The notes beneath the pieces are model-generated. The model was not told the origin of the DNA, searched no databases, and saw nothing but the letters and a program-made list of their open reading frames with translations. Below are positions 49,713-62,500 of a DNA stretch of 64,000 nucleotides, piece after piece; within the stretch, counting starts at the first letter, position 1; each line of letters begins with the position of its first letter. The translations under genes and the position numbers were made by a program. The stretch lies in assembly GCA_023079485.1 (NCBI GenBank), contig CM041084.1, forward strand, positions 127,221,292-127,285,291. The letters run 5' to 3'. Origin of the DNA: Archilochus colubris (taxonomy: Eukaryota; Chordata; Aves; Apodiformes; Trochilidae).

Positions 49713-52700
49713 TTAAAAGATATATAAACATTGCAAAGGCAGTTGTAGTGAGAGAGATATTATATTTCCTCTTTTTTTAATTTCTTTTACTCTTTGTCAT
49801 TTGCTCACAGGAGAGCCACAGGCCAGGGGAAAGCCATGCCTTTTTTCTTAATTTCCTTTCAAAAATGAATTTATTGCTCATGGAAGACACCTGCCTCTAC
49901 TAGCCTCTAAGACCTAGAATTAGGAATAAATTCACATCTTCAATCCATCCTCCCATCACTAGCACTGTCCTTGACCTATCTCACTGCTAGGCTCAGATGA
50001 AGCATCTGTCCAGATGTATAACATGGCAGGATTTTTCTTCTCAGGGGCTGGAGAAATACTTTGTCCCATGCAATTAACACATTCATGTAGAGAATGGAGA
50101 ACAATGAAGAAATACATTTCCAGTCCTTTCTTTCTAGCGTTACAAAGTGCTTGGGGTTTGGCAGGATGGGCCAGCTGAAAGAAGGCAAATGACATTTTCA
50201 GAAGCAGATTTACAAAAATAATGTGCTTAGCCTGCTGTCTGTCTCCAGCATGATTCCTCCTGCTGCCACTGCTTCTGAATTCTCTTGCAGAGGGAACAGC
50301 ACTGACAGATCCACATACACAACACCTGCAAAATCCAGATTTGCATCTGCAAAATCTAATTTGGATATGGCTGTCCCAAGGAAGCTTCCCAAGTGGCACT
50401 CTACCCACCCTTACCCCTACTAACATCTCCTGCTTCATGGCCAGGGCTCCTGCCTCAGCTAGCTCCAGCATTAGCACATAAGTTGGAAAATTCAGTGAGG
50501 GACAGCAGCAGCAAGTGGCCTCTTGCACTTTATAACAGCCCAAAGAAAATTTGTGTAATCTGTGTTTCCAGCTATGGGAGTTTTTGCACAGAATTAATTG
50601 AAAATGACTTCTAGCCTAGTTACAGTCTAAAATACTGTTTCATTTTGGCAGTAGAAAAGAACTGCACTCTCTGCATAAAGCCAGTGCCTATAAAACAGAA
50701 GAAAGCAAACCATGATCAGTGTGGTGAGCAGAAGATAAAACAAGCTCCTTGGCACTGGGCAATGGCAGAGGGAGTCTGTTTCCTCCCTGATAGCTAAGGC
50801 GAACATTGTTACCCTAAGCTGGGCTGGTTCTCCTCCCACCAGGCTGTTCATATACCATCTGTCCATGCTGAAAATTATCAGGAGCATTATGTTTCGTCTT
50901 CACTTATTAAAAGGCTGAATGCAAACTTTCCAGAGCATACAAAGTGTTACAGCTTACTGCACTGGAAACTTTATACCATTATGTCTAGTGAAGCCCCAGA
51001 GTCTCTTTTTTTAATGCCTTGGAAATGCGACAGAGTAGAGCCAAGAAAGGGCAAAGCAAAATGCAAAACTTTGAAATCAATTCTTTTCCTGTTTCCTCCC
51101 TTCTTTCATATAAAACTAGAAACAAAAAAAAAATTATACTTATATTGCATTTTTAAACTGAGGATAGAGTAAAATCTTTCCCAGAAGCATTTTGCCTGTG
51201 ATGCCTTTGAGAGGCAGAAAAGCCTTCAGAAGAAAACCATAGTGCCAGCACTTTTCTTTTCCCCCAGGTCCCCCATCAAAAGTTGCTTTACCTAAAATGT
51301 GAACAAAAACCCACCTTCAGATGCTGTCTAGTTAAGAGGTGAAACACAATTCTGTCTATTAATATTTAAGAATCACATATTCTCCACGTGTTAAAACACT
51401 CTATTACCACCACCAGTATCCACTTTCCCTTGATGGACAAGTTGGCATTTCCTGCAGTAATGAGATGATGAAATGCTGACTTGACCTATATCCTAGATAA
51501 ACCTACAACCAAATTAGAAAATTTCCCATACTAGAATAATAATGTATACCTGAGTTTGGATTCAGTGTTTCATGTGCACCTCTGGGGTGGGCAGGGAAAT
51601 ATAAAAAAAGAACAGAAATGTCTTGCTTTTACACACAGAACAAACAGAGAGCACATGATGGGTGTAGGGATGGAAGTCCTGATTTTCAGATCACTGCTTC
51701 AACCATTGACTCATAGTGGTATTTTGAGAAGCATATTGTATAGTTCCAGAATTAAGATCTCTCACTAATGACCAGTTTCATGTAATTGCAAATAGGATAT
51801 AAATTCAGCAAAAGACATTTAGCATGAAATGGGTGAAAGGCAGCTTATTGAAATCTATCACTGATTTAAATGCTGTGGAAAATAAATAACAGATTTTCCT
51901 GCTATTAAATAATACTTAAAAATATTCTTCATTATTTGAAGATATTATTTTGTAAATTTTTAGATAAGGTTGTATCCTGTTCTTTGTCCATTTCACACAA
52001 AGTCCTAAAAGACTGGAAAAAGCAGACGTATCTTAAAAGCCTTTGGTAATATAGAAGAAATCTTATTTTATAAGATTTTTTTTTACTGATTTCACAGAGA
52101 GATGATTTTCTTTGGTAAACTTCCCAATGGCTCCAGTTAAGGGTGAGGTTTTAGATGCCACCCAGGCAGTGTTTAGGTAGTGCCTCTGAGGAAGCCCACT
52201 TTACTCTGCACAGACATTGCACATGCAATAGCCTTACTGGCCAAGCATGGCCCTCGAGAGGCTCATTTTCCCTAAAGCCTTCATTGCTCAGATTACTCTT
52301 CTCTGTTTATTCGATTTTTGCTTCTCACCCAGATCTGCCACAAAGTGCACAAACATATGTCTTTCTAAGCCAATCTTTATTATTTTATAAAACCCAGTGC
52401 AAAAAATATACAAATTGATTGTGGTAGCTGTCAAGCCTGTAAGTGATTCAAGCGTGTTTGCCCTTTCCTTCACTGCATTTTTGGGTGTTATATAAATAGA
52501 ACAGGAAATGTAAAATGCAGGTTAAGTCATTCAGCACTTCTAGTTTTTTTCTAATTTGTGCCCTGCTCTGGCACCTTCTTTGAAACCACTTTTTGTTCAT
52601 CAGCTAGCTTTGGAGTATTTGTGGGTTTGGAAGCCAAAACAATGGGTTCTGCTGTGCATGTTATCATCTTTGTCAAAATCAAGTATTGAATCAGAACCAG

Positions 52701-53729
52701 GATCCATCCAGGTTCTTCAAAAACCATACTAGACACATTCCTCATTAGGCATCTGTTTATTCCAAAACACAAACACACAGGGGATAGAATTAGATAACAC
52801 TTTTCTGGCTTACTAAATGGGTTAGACTTAGTAAATATGGTACTCGATTTTCGACTGATTCTACCATCTGTCAGCAAACTTAGAGCTTTTAGAAGGGGTT
52901 TTTCTTGTGGTAATTTCTGTGATTTTTCCCCCTCTGTTCTTTTCATGAATATACATGCCTAAGAAGTTTAAGAGGAAGAGTAGTACAGAAAAATTAATTA
53001 AGCCACAAAATGTGGATAGTGCAGGTTAGGTTATAATCAAAAGGTACAAAGGGACATGCAAATTGTTATTAACAAGTAGCACAGGAAAAAAAACCTTGTG
53101 TGGAAGAAACCTCCTATTGTTTTCCAGTGTGTCTAAATCCTGCAGTCAGCAACTGAAGCAACAGTGTGTGCATGATGCACAGTGAAGCAGGAATTGAGGC
53201 AGAGGGTGGTGTAAGAAGGACAAGTAGCTGGGATGAGGCAAATCACCCAGAAAATTGCCTAATTGGGACCTAGATTCATCAAAGTCTAAGCAGAGCATTT
53301 CTGTTGCATTTTCATACTGAGAAAAACCAGACAAATAATATGCTTCAGGCCCATTATGATGTCAAGTAGGGGCAGAGGTAAGTCACAGAAGCAAATTTAG
53401 TAATGTGCATTTATGCTCCTGACTCTGTTGTAGTCCATTGCCTCCCAGACACCAGTATTAGAGAAAGTAAGTCATCCCCAAAGAGGTTTCTGGCTGAACC
53501 ACCAGGTTCAAGTCAGTCTTTGGAGATGTGAACTTAATGTTGTTATCCCAACCAGAAGCAGTCTAGCAAACCTTGTTAGTGTGCATGCAGCACTGTGTGG
53601 TGATGCACATTCTCTTTGGAACTATCACTGCCTCCATTGGTATGAAGGTCCTACAGCAAGCTCCACTGCATGGTGTAGGTATGCACTGAGAGCTGCCTTG
53701 CACCCCACACACAGTGAGCCTGCTGAGGA

Positions 53730-53735
53730 CCTTAG
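53730..53735. other. Target-site duplication of the solo LTR, left copy (CCTTAG)
   Basis: CCTTAG immediately precedes TGTAGC and recurs right after CTACA at 54059. Confidence 0.8.
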
Positions 53736-54058
53736 TGTAGCAAGACGAACCTCTCTTAAGGGACAGCGCTTCAAGGTCCAACCAGGTGTTCCAGCAGAGA
53801 CTCACGAGCAATGCTCTAAGCCTATGGCTCTCAGAGTTGACTAGCCCGGATAGGTGCTGTTGCTCCAAGAGCGACTGACCTCTCTGCTGGCTAGCTCAGG
53901 ACTGAGCCCCACCTGTGTCTTAGGTCTCACCTTTTATTGGCCTCCGGTCCTGCTCATGCGCAGTGGGGGCCCACCCAAATTAGGCACAGGTGGGCTTGAC
54001 ACAAGCTCATGCTCACTCCCTGGCAATTAGTGGCACCTGGTTGCCTCATTTCACTACA
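53736..54058 (-). mobile_element. Solo LTR of an endogenous retrovirus-like element
   Basis: A 323-bp element with ends TGTAG and CTACA and a perfect 6-bp flanking duplication. On the minus strand it starts TGTAGTGAAATGAGG and carries CCAATAAAAGG about 120 bases in. Orientation follows from its similarity to the arms of the palindrome near 11.5 kb: 54 of 76 leading positions identical, mostly transition differences. No internal gag, pol or env sequence adjoins it, so it is best read as the product of recombination between two LTRs. A 6-bp duplication fits several retroviral integrase groups. Its distal part differs from and is longer than that of the palindrome arm. The open frames in it are not genes. 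Confidence 0.8.
53930..53940 (-). promoter_or_regulatory. CCAATAAAAGG block of the solo LTR
   Basis: Same string and same position as in the palindrome arms. Core promoter or polyadenylation signal. Confidence 0.4.
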
Positions 54059-54064
54059 CCTTAG
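54059..54064. other. Target-site duplication of the solo LTR, right copy (CCTTAG)
   Basis: Identical to 53730-53735 and adjoining the CTACA end. Confidence 0.8.
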
Positions 54065-55726
54065 TGTATTTTGCTACTTGGAAATAAGCTCATCAAGCAG
54101 AATGGAAGTTTTTTTGATTATTTCCAGCAAGCTTTTAGTCTCACTTTTTGACATATATATTGTATGTTTAGGGAAGGTGTGAGCTTTAGAAGGAAGGGGT
54201 AAAGGAGAACACAGGCTTAGTCAGATACACCAGTGATGGTGGTGAGTTTAGCAGTGGCTCTATCCAAGGTGTTCTTTGTATGTGAGGACATTCCTGTCAT
54301 CCTCAAGAGTCTCCAGCACCTGAAATGCATTGGTGCTATATGCTTCACTTGCCAGAAGGGACAGCTCTCAAGGAGGGGAGGCAGCAAGAGGGAGATCTTG
54401 TGCTTTTCCTCCCATTATCAGCTAGTCCTGGTATACAGTTTGTCAGACAATGGTATTCTGCCCTTTTTTCATTCATATTTTCAGGGCAAGTTTGGCTCCT
54501 GACCCAAACAACTCTTTTAGCACAGGAATAAAAGAAAAGGTCAAGACATGACTTAGCTGTAGACAGCTTATGCAGAGGAGTCAGCCTGCTGAGGTCTGAA
54601 AAATTATTAATGGCAGGGAAATGGATTTGGGGAGAAAAATAGGCAGGTGTGTCAATATATCTGCAGCATTAAGCACTGCTGGTGCAGGCAAGCCCAGAGC
54701 TTGTAACAATTCATACACTGTGATGAACAGAAGTAAAAAATCTAATCAGGAATGAGATAAAGGTTAGCATTAGGTATGAAACATCAGTACAGGGGAAAAA
54801 TAGAAAGATTAGAGAAGTGATTGTAAGATTTTAGAAAAAATGGTAAGAAAAGGAAAGGTTAAGGATGGAAAGTGGTATGAATGAGATGTAAGATAAGTGG
54901 GAAGACATGTTTTGTATACATAAAGGAACAAAAGATGGCACAAGAGACAGAATGAGAGATAGAAGGAGTAATATATCGTTGACAGGGCTGACAATGGTAA
55001 AAAAATATTTATTCCTATGTTCACAATATGTGATAGAGAAATAATAAGATATTTATTGTCCATGGGAAGAAAATATACCATAATAAATCAAGGCTCCATC
55101 CAAGATGAATCCAATGAAAGGAAGACAGCAGAAGGCTTAAATTAATTGCCAGCATCAGAACCCCATGTATTATTCAGAAAAGAAAGAAAAAAGATAAATG
55201 CATGTATATTAGCAAATGTACTACATTAAAATGCTATTTGAATATGAAGAAAAAACTCAATGAAATAGAAGATATCAAATTTAGTGCCTGTACTTCTAAG
55301 AAGGGATTTGATCTGTCAGCAAGAAACTATTCCTTCTATTCAAAGCAGCAGTGGGAAAAGTAATAAAGTGAAGATAACATTGGATGAAAGTGCTGTCGGA
55401 GAAAATACTGGGGAAAACTTGCAAGAGAAAGCTATAGTGACAGTTCTTGCTTCACTTACAGCAACATCATAGACTCAATAAAGGCAGTTGACTGCGAATC
55501 TCCCAGCAGGATGCCACGGCCAAAAGACCCAATACAAACCATTAATGGGTGAACAGGGAAATAGAAAGGTAAGTTAAGGATATTAATTACCTATGTAGTC
55601 TGTAGGGGCAAGAGCACTACTAGGATATGCTCTTTCTGCTTACTACACACACACTTACAGGGGACAAGAGAGGGCTTAAATTGCAGGCACAAGGATGCTG
55701 TGAGAGGTGGACTGCAGCCATGGAGC

Positions 55727-55765
55727 AAGGGAGGGAGGGAGGGAGGAAGGGAGGGAAGGAGGGAG
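55727..55765 (+). repeat. (GGGA)n tract with quadruplex potential
   Basis: Seven GGG triplets occur between 55729 and 55763. The first four (55729-55743) are separated by single A, the classic pattern for a parallel G-quadruplex. The rest of the tract is purine-only. Confidence 0.9.
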
Positions 55766-55929
55766 CTGAAAACTGACTTTCCATACTCTCTGCAGGAAAA
55801 AAATTTCTGAAGCCATCAAGTTTGTTAATCACACACATAGAAACATAAAATGATGACACAATTCAAATTCAAACAGGATTCAAACAGCAAATTCAAAAGT
55901 CTATATTTTCACAGAAATAGTAATTAACC

Positions 55930-55949
55930 ACAAAAAAAAAAAAAAAATA
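55930..55949. repeat. A-rich homopolymer run
   Basis: About seventeen consecutive A after CCAC. Confidence 0.85.
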
Positions 55950-57344
55950 ACCAGTAGCCAGGGCCAACTCTTACCACTTAGTTGAAAGTAACAGGTTGTC
56001 TACCCTGACCTCAGAAAGGCTGGATAAAACTCTGTAGTTCAGATCATACTGAGCCTCAAGCAAGATGTCCCTTTTGGTGTGAAAATGGACAAAACTACGA
56101 AGTACCAGTCAGAATTCTGAAAGAGTTAACAAGCCTGCCACATGGCATGTGCTGACAGGAGATCATGGTGAAAAAGGAAGTGTTTGCAACCCTGAAAAAT
56201 GCTTGTCATAAGAGGTTATTCTGGAATAAAGAATATTGGACACCCAAGTGAATTAATGAGAAAGAGAATTATCGTTAAGTCAGAAGCTTTATTACTAAGG
56301 CCAAGGTTTGTGGTGCTCATTTATTAAAAGGTTGTTTAGTCAGGTGGTGGTATTTGAGGATCATACCAGGCTTGGAGAGAGGCAGTCAATAACAAGGCAG
56401 AGTGGATTACAGTTGAAGCTGGTGAAGATATAGTACAGACAGTGAGTAGGATACACAGATCAGTGTCTTGTAATTGACTGTAAAGAGATTTAAAGAGAGG
56501 AAAGACTAAAATGGACCAAGCATACTTGGCAGGAATAGAGGGGATGGGGGGGATGGCAGTCTGAAAGAGAACTACAGGTGAAACACAAAGCCCTTTGACA
56601 GTGTTTGTTACAGATATTAACAAAATGCAGAAAAGTAAAGGTAGCCTCAAGAGAGAGATCCTTGAGGGGTATTTCAACAAATTCATGCCATAAGGCCTGA
56701 GCACAGGTATCAAACCTATATCCTCATTAAGAACAAAAATGTTAAAGCACCACTTTATGTAAGCAGAAGCTGAAGAAATTAAGCCCAGCCTGCTTCAAAG
56801 CATGCAAAAAGAACATATATATACTTATGAGAGTCATGGTTTCTGTCAATCAAATGCTGATGTAAAGACTTGGAGTGAATTCACAGACCTACTGCAATTA
56901 TAAGGAAGGTTAATGGAGAGTGTTTTGTGATGTCTGCTCTTACTAAATCATTGTTAATACATTCATGTGAATGCTTGTTTCCTCACATGGTCTGAAGACT
57001 AACAACTAATTAAAAAGACACTACCTAATATTTAGCAGATATTTTAATGCTAGAAGAGTCTGTGGAGATGATACTCTGACTTCTTGTCAGAGATTTCCTG
57101 GCAGCATCCCTTTTATCTGGTGATTTCTTCCCAGCAACACTGGTGGTGAAAAGTTGGCTCGAGGCTGAGGGTAGCCTGGTAGTGGAGTTGAACTATGATC
57201 CTTCCTGAGATCCCCTACACAATGTTTCTTAAGATTAGTATACTGCAAAAGGTAAGAGATGAGCATGTCTGAGAAAATAACATCCTCTTAAAAAGCACAT
57301 GCCAGAGGCAGGAGATTAAATCAGAAAATGATTTAGCTCCTTGC

Positions 57345-57391
57345 TATTTGCCAAGCCCCTTTCCATGTTATTTGCCAAGCCCCTTTCCATG
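57345..57391. repeat. 24-bp tandem duplication, two copies
   Basis: TATTTGCCAAGCCCCTTTCC starts at 57345 and again at 57369, with 23 identical bases each and a period of 24. Being a multiple of three, it repeats eight residues in an open frame, but the frame is not recognisable as a gene. Confidence 0.95.
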
Positions 57392-58299
57392 AGCAAACCA
57401 CCAGATAAAACCAGCCTGAAGTACATTTTGCAAATAGAAAGGATAAAGCTGGTGCCTGCACTGCAGGTGTGTCTGCAGGACAGAAGTGTCCTTTCTCCAG
57501 GCACTAGCGTGGTCCCTCAGAGGCAGATCCTGCCATGGCTTCCCCATGATGCAGAAGGAGCTCAGCATTCACTACATCCCTGGCTTTTCTCCATGCCTGA
57601 GGCTTTGAACAAGAGTCAATTTAACCCCTTGTCAGGCTTCATCTCAAGGACCTTGCCTGTTTTTTTTCTTCCTACAAAACACGTTTTATTCTGTTCAAAT
57701 TATTTATCCCCATGGACCTAAACTTTTGCTCAGTCCCCTGCTGAGTTCCTGAAAGATAATGAACTAACTGATTTCTGGGTAATTTATGCATAAATTTATA
57801 TACTGAGCTGTAGTTTAATCAAACTCCTTGCCTTGTGTAGTATAATAGCAATATCTAATGAAAACATATGAAGTATGTGTTTCATAATTACCTCAGACAG
57901 CTCATTTCGATTCGCTTCCTATTTAAATCCCCAAATTCCTATCTTCTTGCACTGTAAACACTTTCCTTCCTATCTCATCAATCTGAGTTATGTAAATTAT
58001 GGGGGGGGTTACAATTAATTTTTTCTTTCAGTGTTTTCAAAGGCCCAATTCTCCCAGAAACATCTGACTTGGGTGCACACAAAATACATGATTTTTTGAC
58101 TGAAAAACAAAGTTAACATTCATTCCCATACAGTGGTCAACACCAGTAGAGTGGTATTACTGGAGACAGGATATACAGACTTCTAGATTAATTATCTAGA
58201 AGACACAGACATTAGAAAACTGCCTTTGTGATACTATGCCAGAGACATTTAACATAAATTACATGCAGCACTATGGCCTCAACTCTACACTCATTAAGG

Positions 58300-58345
58300 G
58301 CCAGTAAACCAGAAGGATCCACTTTGAAGCCAGTGGAACTACAGC
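58300..58345. repeat. Possible ancient 'TTGAAGCCAGTGGAACTACA' relic
   Basis: TTTGAAGCCAGTGGAACTAC resembles the complement-like half of the TTGACTTCAATGG family. A short fragment. Confidence 0.3.
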
Positions 58346-58975
58346 ACTGCAATTTGATGTTAAAGAACCAACACTCTATTCTGAGGCTTGAGAGACAGAC
58401 AGTTTTTCCCAGTGGGTAAGAAAAAGGAAATTAAAAGCTAAAATAATACTAGGTATCAAATGTTTAGTAAAACTACCCTTCACCAGCCAAATATGATATT
58501 GGGCTGCAGGGATGCAGATACATTTTTGCTGCATATAACAATTGTAGTCATGTGTGGTGGCATTAATGAGTCTAGGGAAAGGGCAAATGAAAAGATACCA
58601 GCACTGATGCCAGCTCAGTATAGAAATAATTTGTGAGTAGCTGACAATCTGCCATCCACATAGTGTTCCTGCTTTGAGAGATTATTCTTTCCTGGAATTA
58701 ATTCCAGGCATTTACAGTATAAGTGCCAGTTTGTTTCTCTATTATTTTTCCCAAAGACTACAAGTTGCACATACACCATCAAGGAAATGCAGTTACCTCT
58801 CTGACAAAAGGGCAAGAAAACAGTACAAAGCAATGTGATACATAAGCAGAAGATGAGGAGAGTCTAACCAAGAGCTCTGCAGTGAGCACTGAGCAGCTGA
58901 CACATTTCAGCAATTCTTTTTCAGAGACAGAGAACAAAGGGTGTTGGAGCAGCTTCTCAGCAAGTGTGAAGTGAG

Positions 58976-59005
58976 ACCCATTTACACCAGCTGAAGTCTG
59001 CCCCC
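58976..59005. repeat. Possible ancient 'TTTACACCAGCTGAAG' relic
   Basis: CATTTACACCAGCTGAAGTC followed by TGCCCCCC resembles the phrase TTTACACCAGCTGAGGATCT seen in old bird/reptile repeats. A short fragment. Confidence 0.35.
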
Positions 59006-59398
59006 CACTATCTATTCTGAGACAAATTATCTTGTAGTCAGTAAAAAAACCTGCTCAACCAAGGAGCAAAAGCAACATTTCCATATGAGAATGAGAGAGA
59101 GAAAAAGACTACAGAGATCTGAGGTGTATGAGGTTTCAATTCTCAGCTGCAGGCTTTTAAAATCCAGAACTTCCTCATCCCCAGGCCTCCCTGATTTCTT
59201 AATTGTGTCTTTTGTCCCCTTGTTGGTTTTGGTTTTGGGTTTTTTTTTTTTAATGAACACTGTGTTTCTGGAAGGTTGTTTCCTTGTCTGGATCCACTCT
59301 TCTTCCATCTCCTGTGGTCAGTGTTTGTCCCTGCCAGGTCATGACATCACCATCCCTCATGTTAAAAAATTGATCAACAGCTGCACTATTTCCAGTTT

Positions 59399-59530
59399 AA
59401 AAAAAAAAACCACAAAAAAACCCCAACCCCCCCCCCCCATAACCAAAACTAAAAAACCCTCAACCCACAAAACAAATAACCCCCAAAAAAACCAAACCAA
59501 CAAACAAATAAACAAACCAAACAAGAAGAA
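59399..59530. repeat. A/C-rich, G-poor low-complexity tract with C12
   Basis: Almost only A and C, with twelve consecutive C at 59427-59438. The 3' half of the 154-codon open frame starting at 59085 is this tract translated. Confidence 0.9.
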
Positions 59531-62500
59531 AAAGGGCTTCTGTATTTAGTTCTGAGCAATAGTATGTTTACAGTAAACCACAGGATTTTGCAATGCTAGG
59601 AGCAAACAAATTTTGAAGGGAAAATTAACAGAGCATGGCAAAGTGCCTGTAAGGAGTTTTTTGTCAACTAAGTGTCATCTAATTCTAAATTGGATTATTT
59701 CCTCTAAAAATTGTGTTACAATGAAAAGCCTGCTTTTTCTCCTCATAGCAAATAGTTTCTACACAGTAAACAACATTTCAATTAGCTCAACTTTCAATCT
59801 CTTTTGGAAGAAGTGCAGGTAGAACAGGGAGTCCAATTGTCCAACAAAGCTCCAAGGACCAGCCATGGCAGGACCTGAGAGTTAAGAACATCAGTTTTGA
59901 TACATCTAGGCTAACAAATCATTCATGTCTTGAATCATGAAGTACTGAGGGATAAATCAGATTGCAATTCAGGGACTGGCAATGTGTAGATATCCCTTGT
60001 GTGCTTTGAAGGAAGATGAGATCTGAGAGGGAACTAACAAACTGCAGGCAGCATACACTGAAGCACCAAGCCTGGACTCTACAGCAAACATGACCCTTGT
60101 GAGGCAGCTGAATTATTATCAAGCTGGTGGGAAAATCCCTCAGATGCTATTTCTATCTTAAAATCTGGGTCCATGTATGTTCAGCTCACTGCTCTTGCCC
60201 ACCTTCAAACTGCTGTGCTGCAACCATGCAGAGGCAACATCCTCCTTCAAGCTGACAGTGTTGCTGTCTTTGGAAAACAGCAAAAATATCAGTGCCTGGA
60301 GAAGTCATTCATAGTCAAACCTAGAAGTATTTTGAATCTCTTGCTAGCTAGCCTAGGGAAGATACACCTAGAAATTGATAGGTTATCTCCTTTCAACTAA
60401 ATGTCCTCCCAGAAAAGCATTTGAGGGGGAAAAATGTTAAGAACAGTACTGAAGGAGGAGGAACAGCATGGAGAATTTTATCACAAAGGAAATAAGCCAT
60501 GCAGTGGTGTTTTCTGTTTGTTTCAGGTATGTGTTATTGAAACGGAGCTGCTGAGTGCTGCCTGCTGTTCCCAAGGGATTGTACAGCAGGTGAGGGAGCA
60601 ACAGAGACAGGTTCAGAGCGATACAAGCAGGTTTGTAACCACTGGACCATAATTCCTTACATCCTGGAAGCAAATGTAGTATTCCTGAGATGCATTCCTT
60701 AGTTGTTTAGGAGATGGGTTTGAAGCCTTCTGCCAAAGAAGGGCCCATCTGTTAGGACCTTCTCTGGCTCTGGCTCCCCCAGTCTAAGCAGGCATTCCCA
60801 ATAAACTCACATACACACCAGATGCATACATCCATATGTACCTGTGGCCAGCCACATGGACAGAAAACATAGACTCAAACACAAACAACACCATTGCCTC
60901 ATCCTGTTCCTCTCTCTAGCTGATCAGGATGATAGTGCATTAATGGCTCTAGGCACTGTTTACTCTAAACCTGGCCCTGGATCCCCTGTCTTCCCAGTTC
61001 TTGGCACCCAAACATGTGGGTTCCCAGGGCCTGCAACCCACTCCAGCTGCTGGTGCAGAGCTGGCAGACCCTCTGTTCTCTGCCTGGCTTCCCAATTTCA
61101 TATATGACTTGCTGAAAAATCCAGCTTGATGGCTGCAAGCAGTCACACACTGGCATATATACCCAGGCAATACACATAGGTTTTGAGCTCTCTGCTTGTT
61201 GGCACCCCAGGCACAGGAGCTACTGTGACCTGTGGCACAACTCCAGTGGCTGGCAACATGCACACTCATGCATGCAAAGCATCCCTTGCTCAAGAAAATA
61301 GTTCAAAATAGAGTTTAAGAAGCAGACAGGGACAGGGGCTTGTGTCTCTAACCAGGCTATTGGGGTTCCCCTGCCTGCCCTTGTGACTTTGGGCTCTTTC
61401 ATCTCACAAGCTTTTTATCACATAACCCAACAGCAAGGTCTTGAGGGAGCTGATCCACAGAAACCCTAACAACCTGTTGTCCCCACCAAAGTCTGCTCCA
61501 AGCCTGAGAAGATCTATGACACTCATATGAAGACCTCAGTCTTACTGTTTCTCTGTGCAGTGATTCTGTAAGGCTATTTAACATAGCTGATACATAATTT
61601 CTCTTTCTAAAATAATTTTGTATGTAAAACAGCCAATTAAAAAAGCATGAAGCTTCGAGACACTAAGAAACAGAAGAAACACAGTTCAGCTATCACCCTG
61701 AATACAAATGCTCATATACCTGTGCATGACGACAAATTATTTTTAGCCTGCATTCCACTGACAGCTGTGATATTTTGAATATACTGGCCAGTTTCAATCA
61801 AACTTTTCCACCTGTGACTGAGATCTGTACTAGTGCTTTTTTGTTTGGTTGATTTTTTTTGTGAAAATGGGTATCTGATACCCTTTTCACTAGCTACTTC
61901 AGAAGAAAAACTACTGTGAACTCACTCATTACTAGCTGTCAGAGAAAAAAAAAAAAAGCATGAGAGAGTTAATAGTCTCAGTGTCCCATCTACAGAAAAA
62001 ATGCCAGTGAGAGTTCACCCTGGCTTAGACACAGAGGAGACAAAACACCACCAAACTTGGTTTTCCTGGTTCTGGTGCTGGGGCCATATCACTGGTTTTA
62101 CTGGCTGTGCAGAGCAGAGCATGTTTACCAGTGCTGGATCACTTTGAGTTCTAGTCCTGACATTCAGCACACGACCCCCTGATGTTTTCCTATACACTTC
62201 ATGCAATCCTAGCACTAAATACAGAGCTGCCATTTTACTTTGAGGCTTCTTCATAGAATTCATCACTGTAGTACCTAACTAGTACAAAATCTTTAATGAC
62301 TTTACTTACATAACTACCTGATGATGGAGAAAGGTATAATTATCTCACTTAACTAGTCAGGAACAAATGCTTAAAGAGAATAAGATGAGATGAATAAAAC
62401 AAAAATGCCTGTTAATTTTAGGTGACCACCTTATGATGTCTAGCATTTAATTTTTTAGAGTACTTAGCATAATATAGCTATATACAACCAGGAACTTCAC

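Larger units (their letters stand above)
45565..53729. other. Unique non-coding DNA, no gene recognised
   Basis: No exon recognised. It includes the longest open frame of the window (49959-50543, minus, 194 codons), which resembles nothing I know and has shadow frames on both strands. Two relic-repeat fragments and several low-complexity tracts are listed separately. Confidence 0.5.

Noticed and set aside
52551..52946. A 131-codon minus-strand open frame with several Lys/Glu-rich segments.
   Set aside because: No recognised family and no splice or transcript context; treated as chance.
59085..59549. A 154-codon open frame with a Lys/Pro/Thr/Asn-rich C-terminus.
   Set aside because: The C-terminal part is an A/C-rich low-complexity tract in translation, and the N-terminal part resembles no family.
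62290..62420. Possible second MIR/L2-like relic (GGTATAATTATCTCACTTAA context).
   Set aside because: The resemblance is too weak and short to separate from chance.
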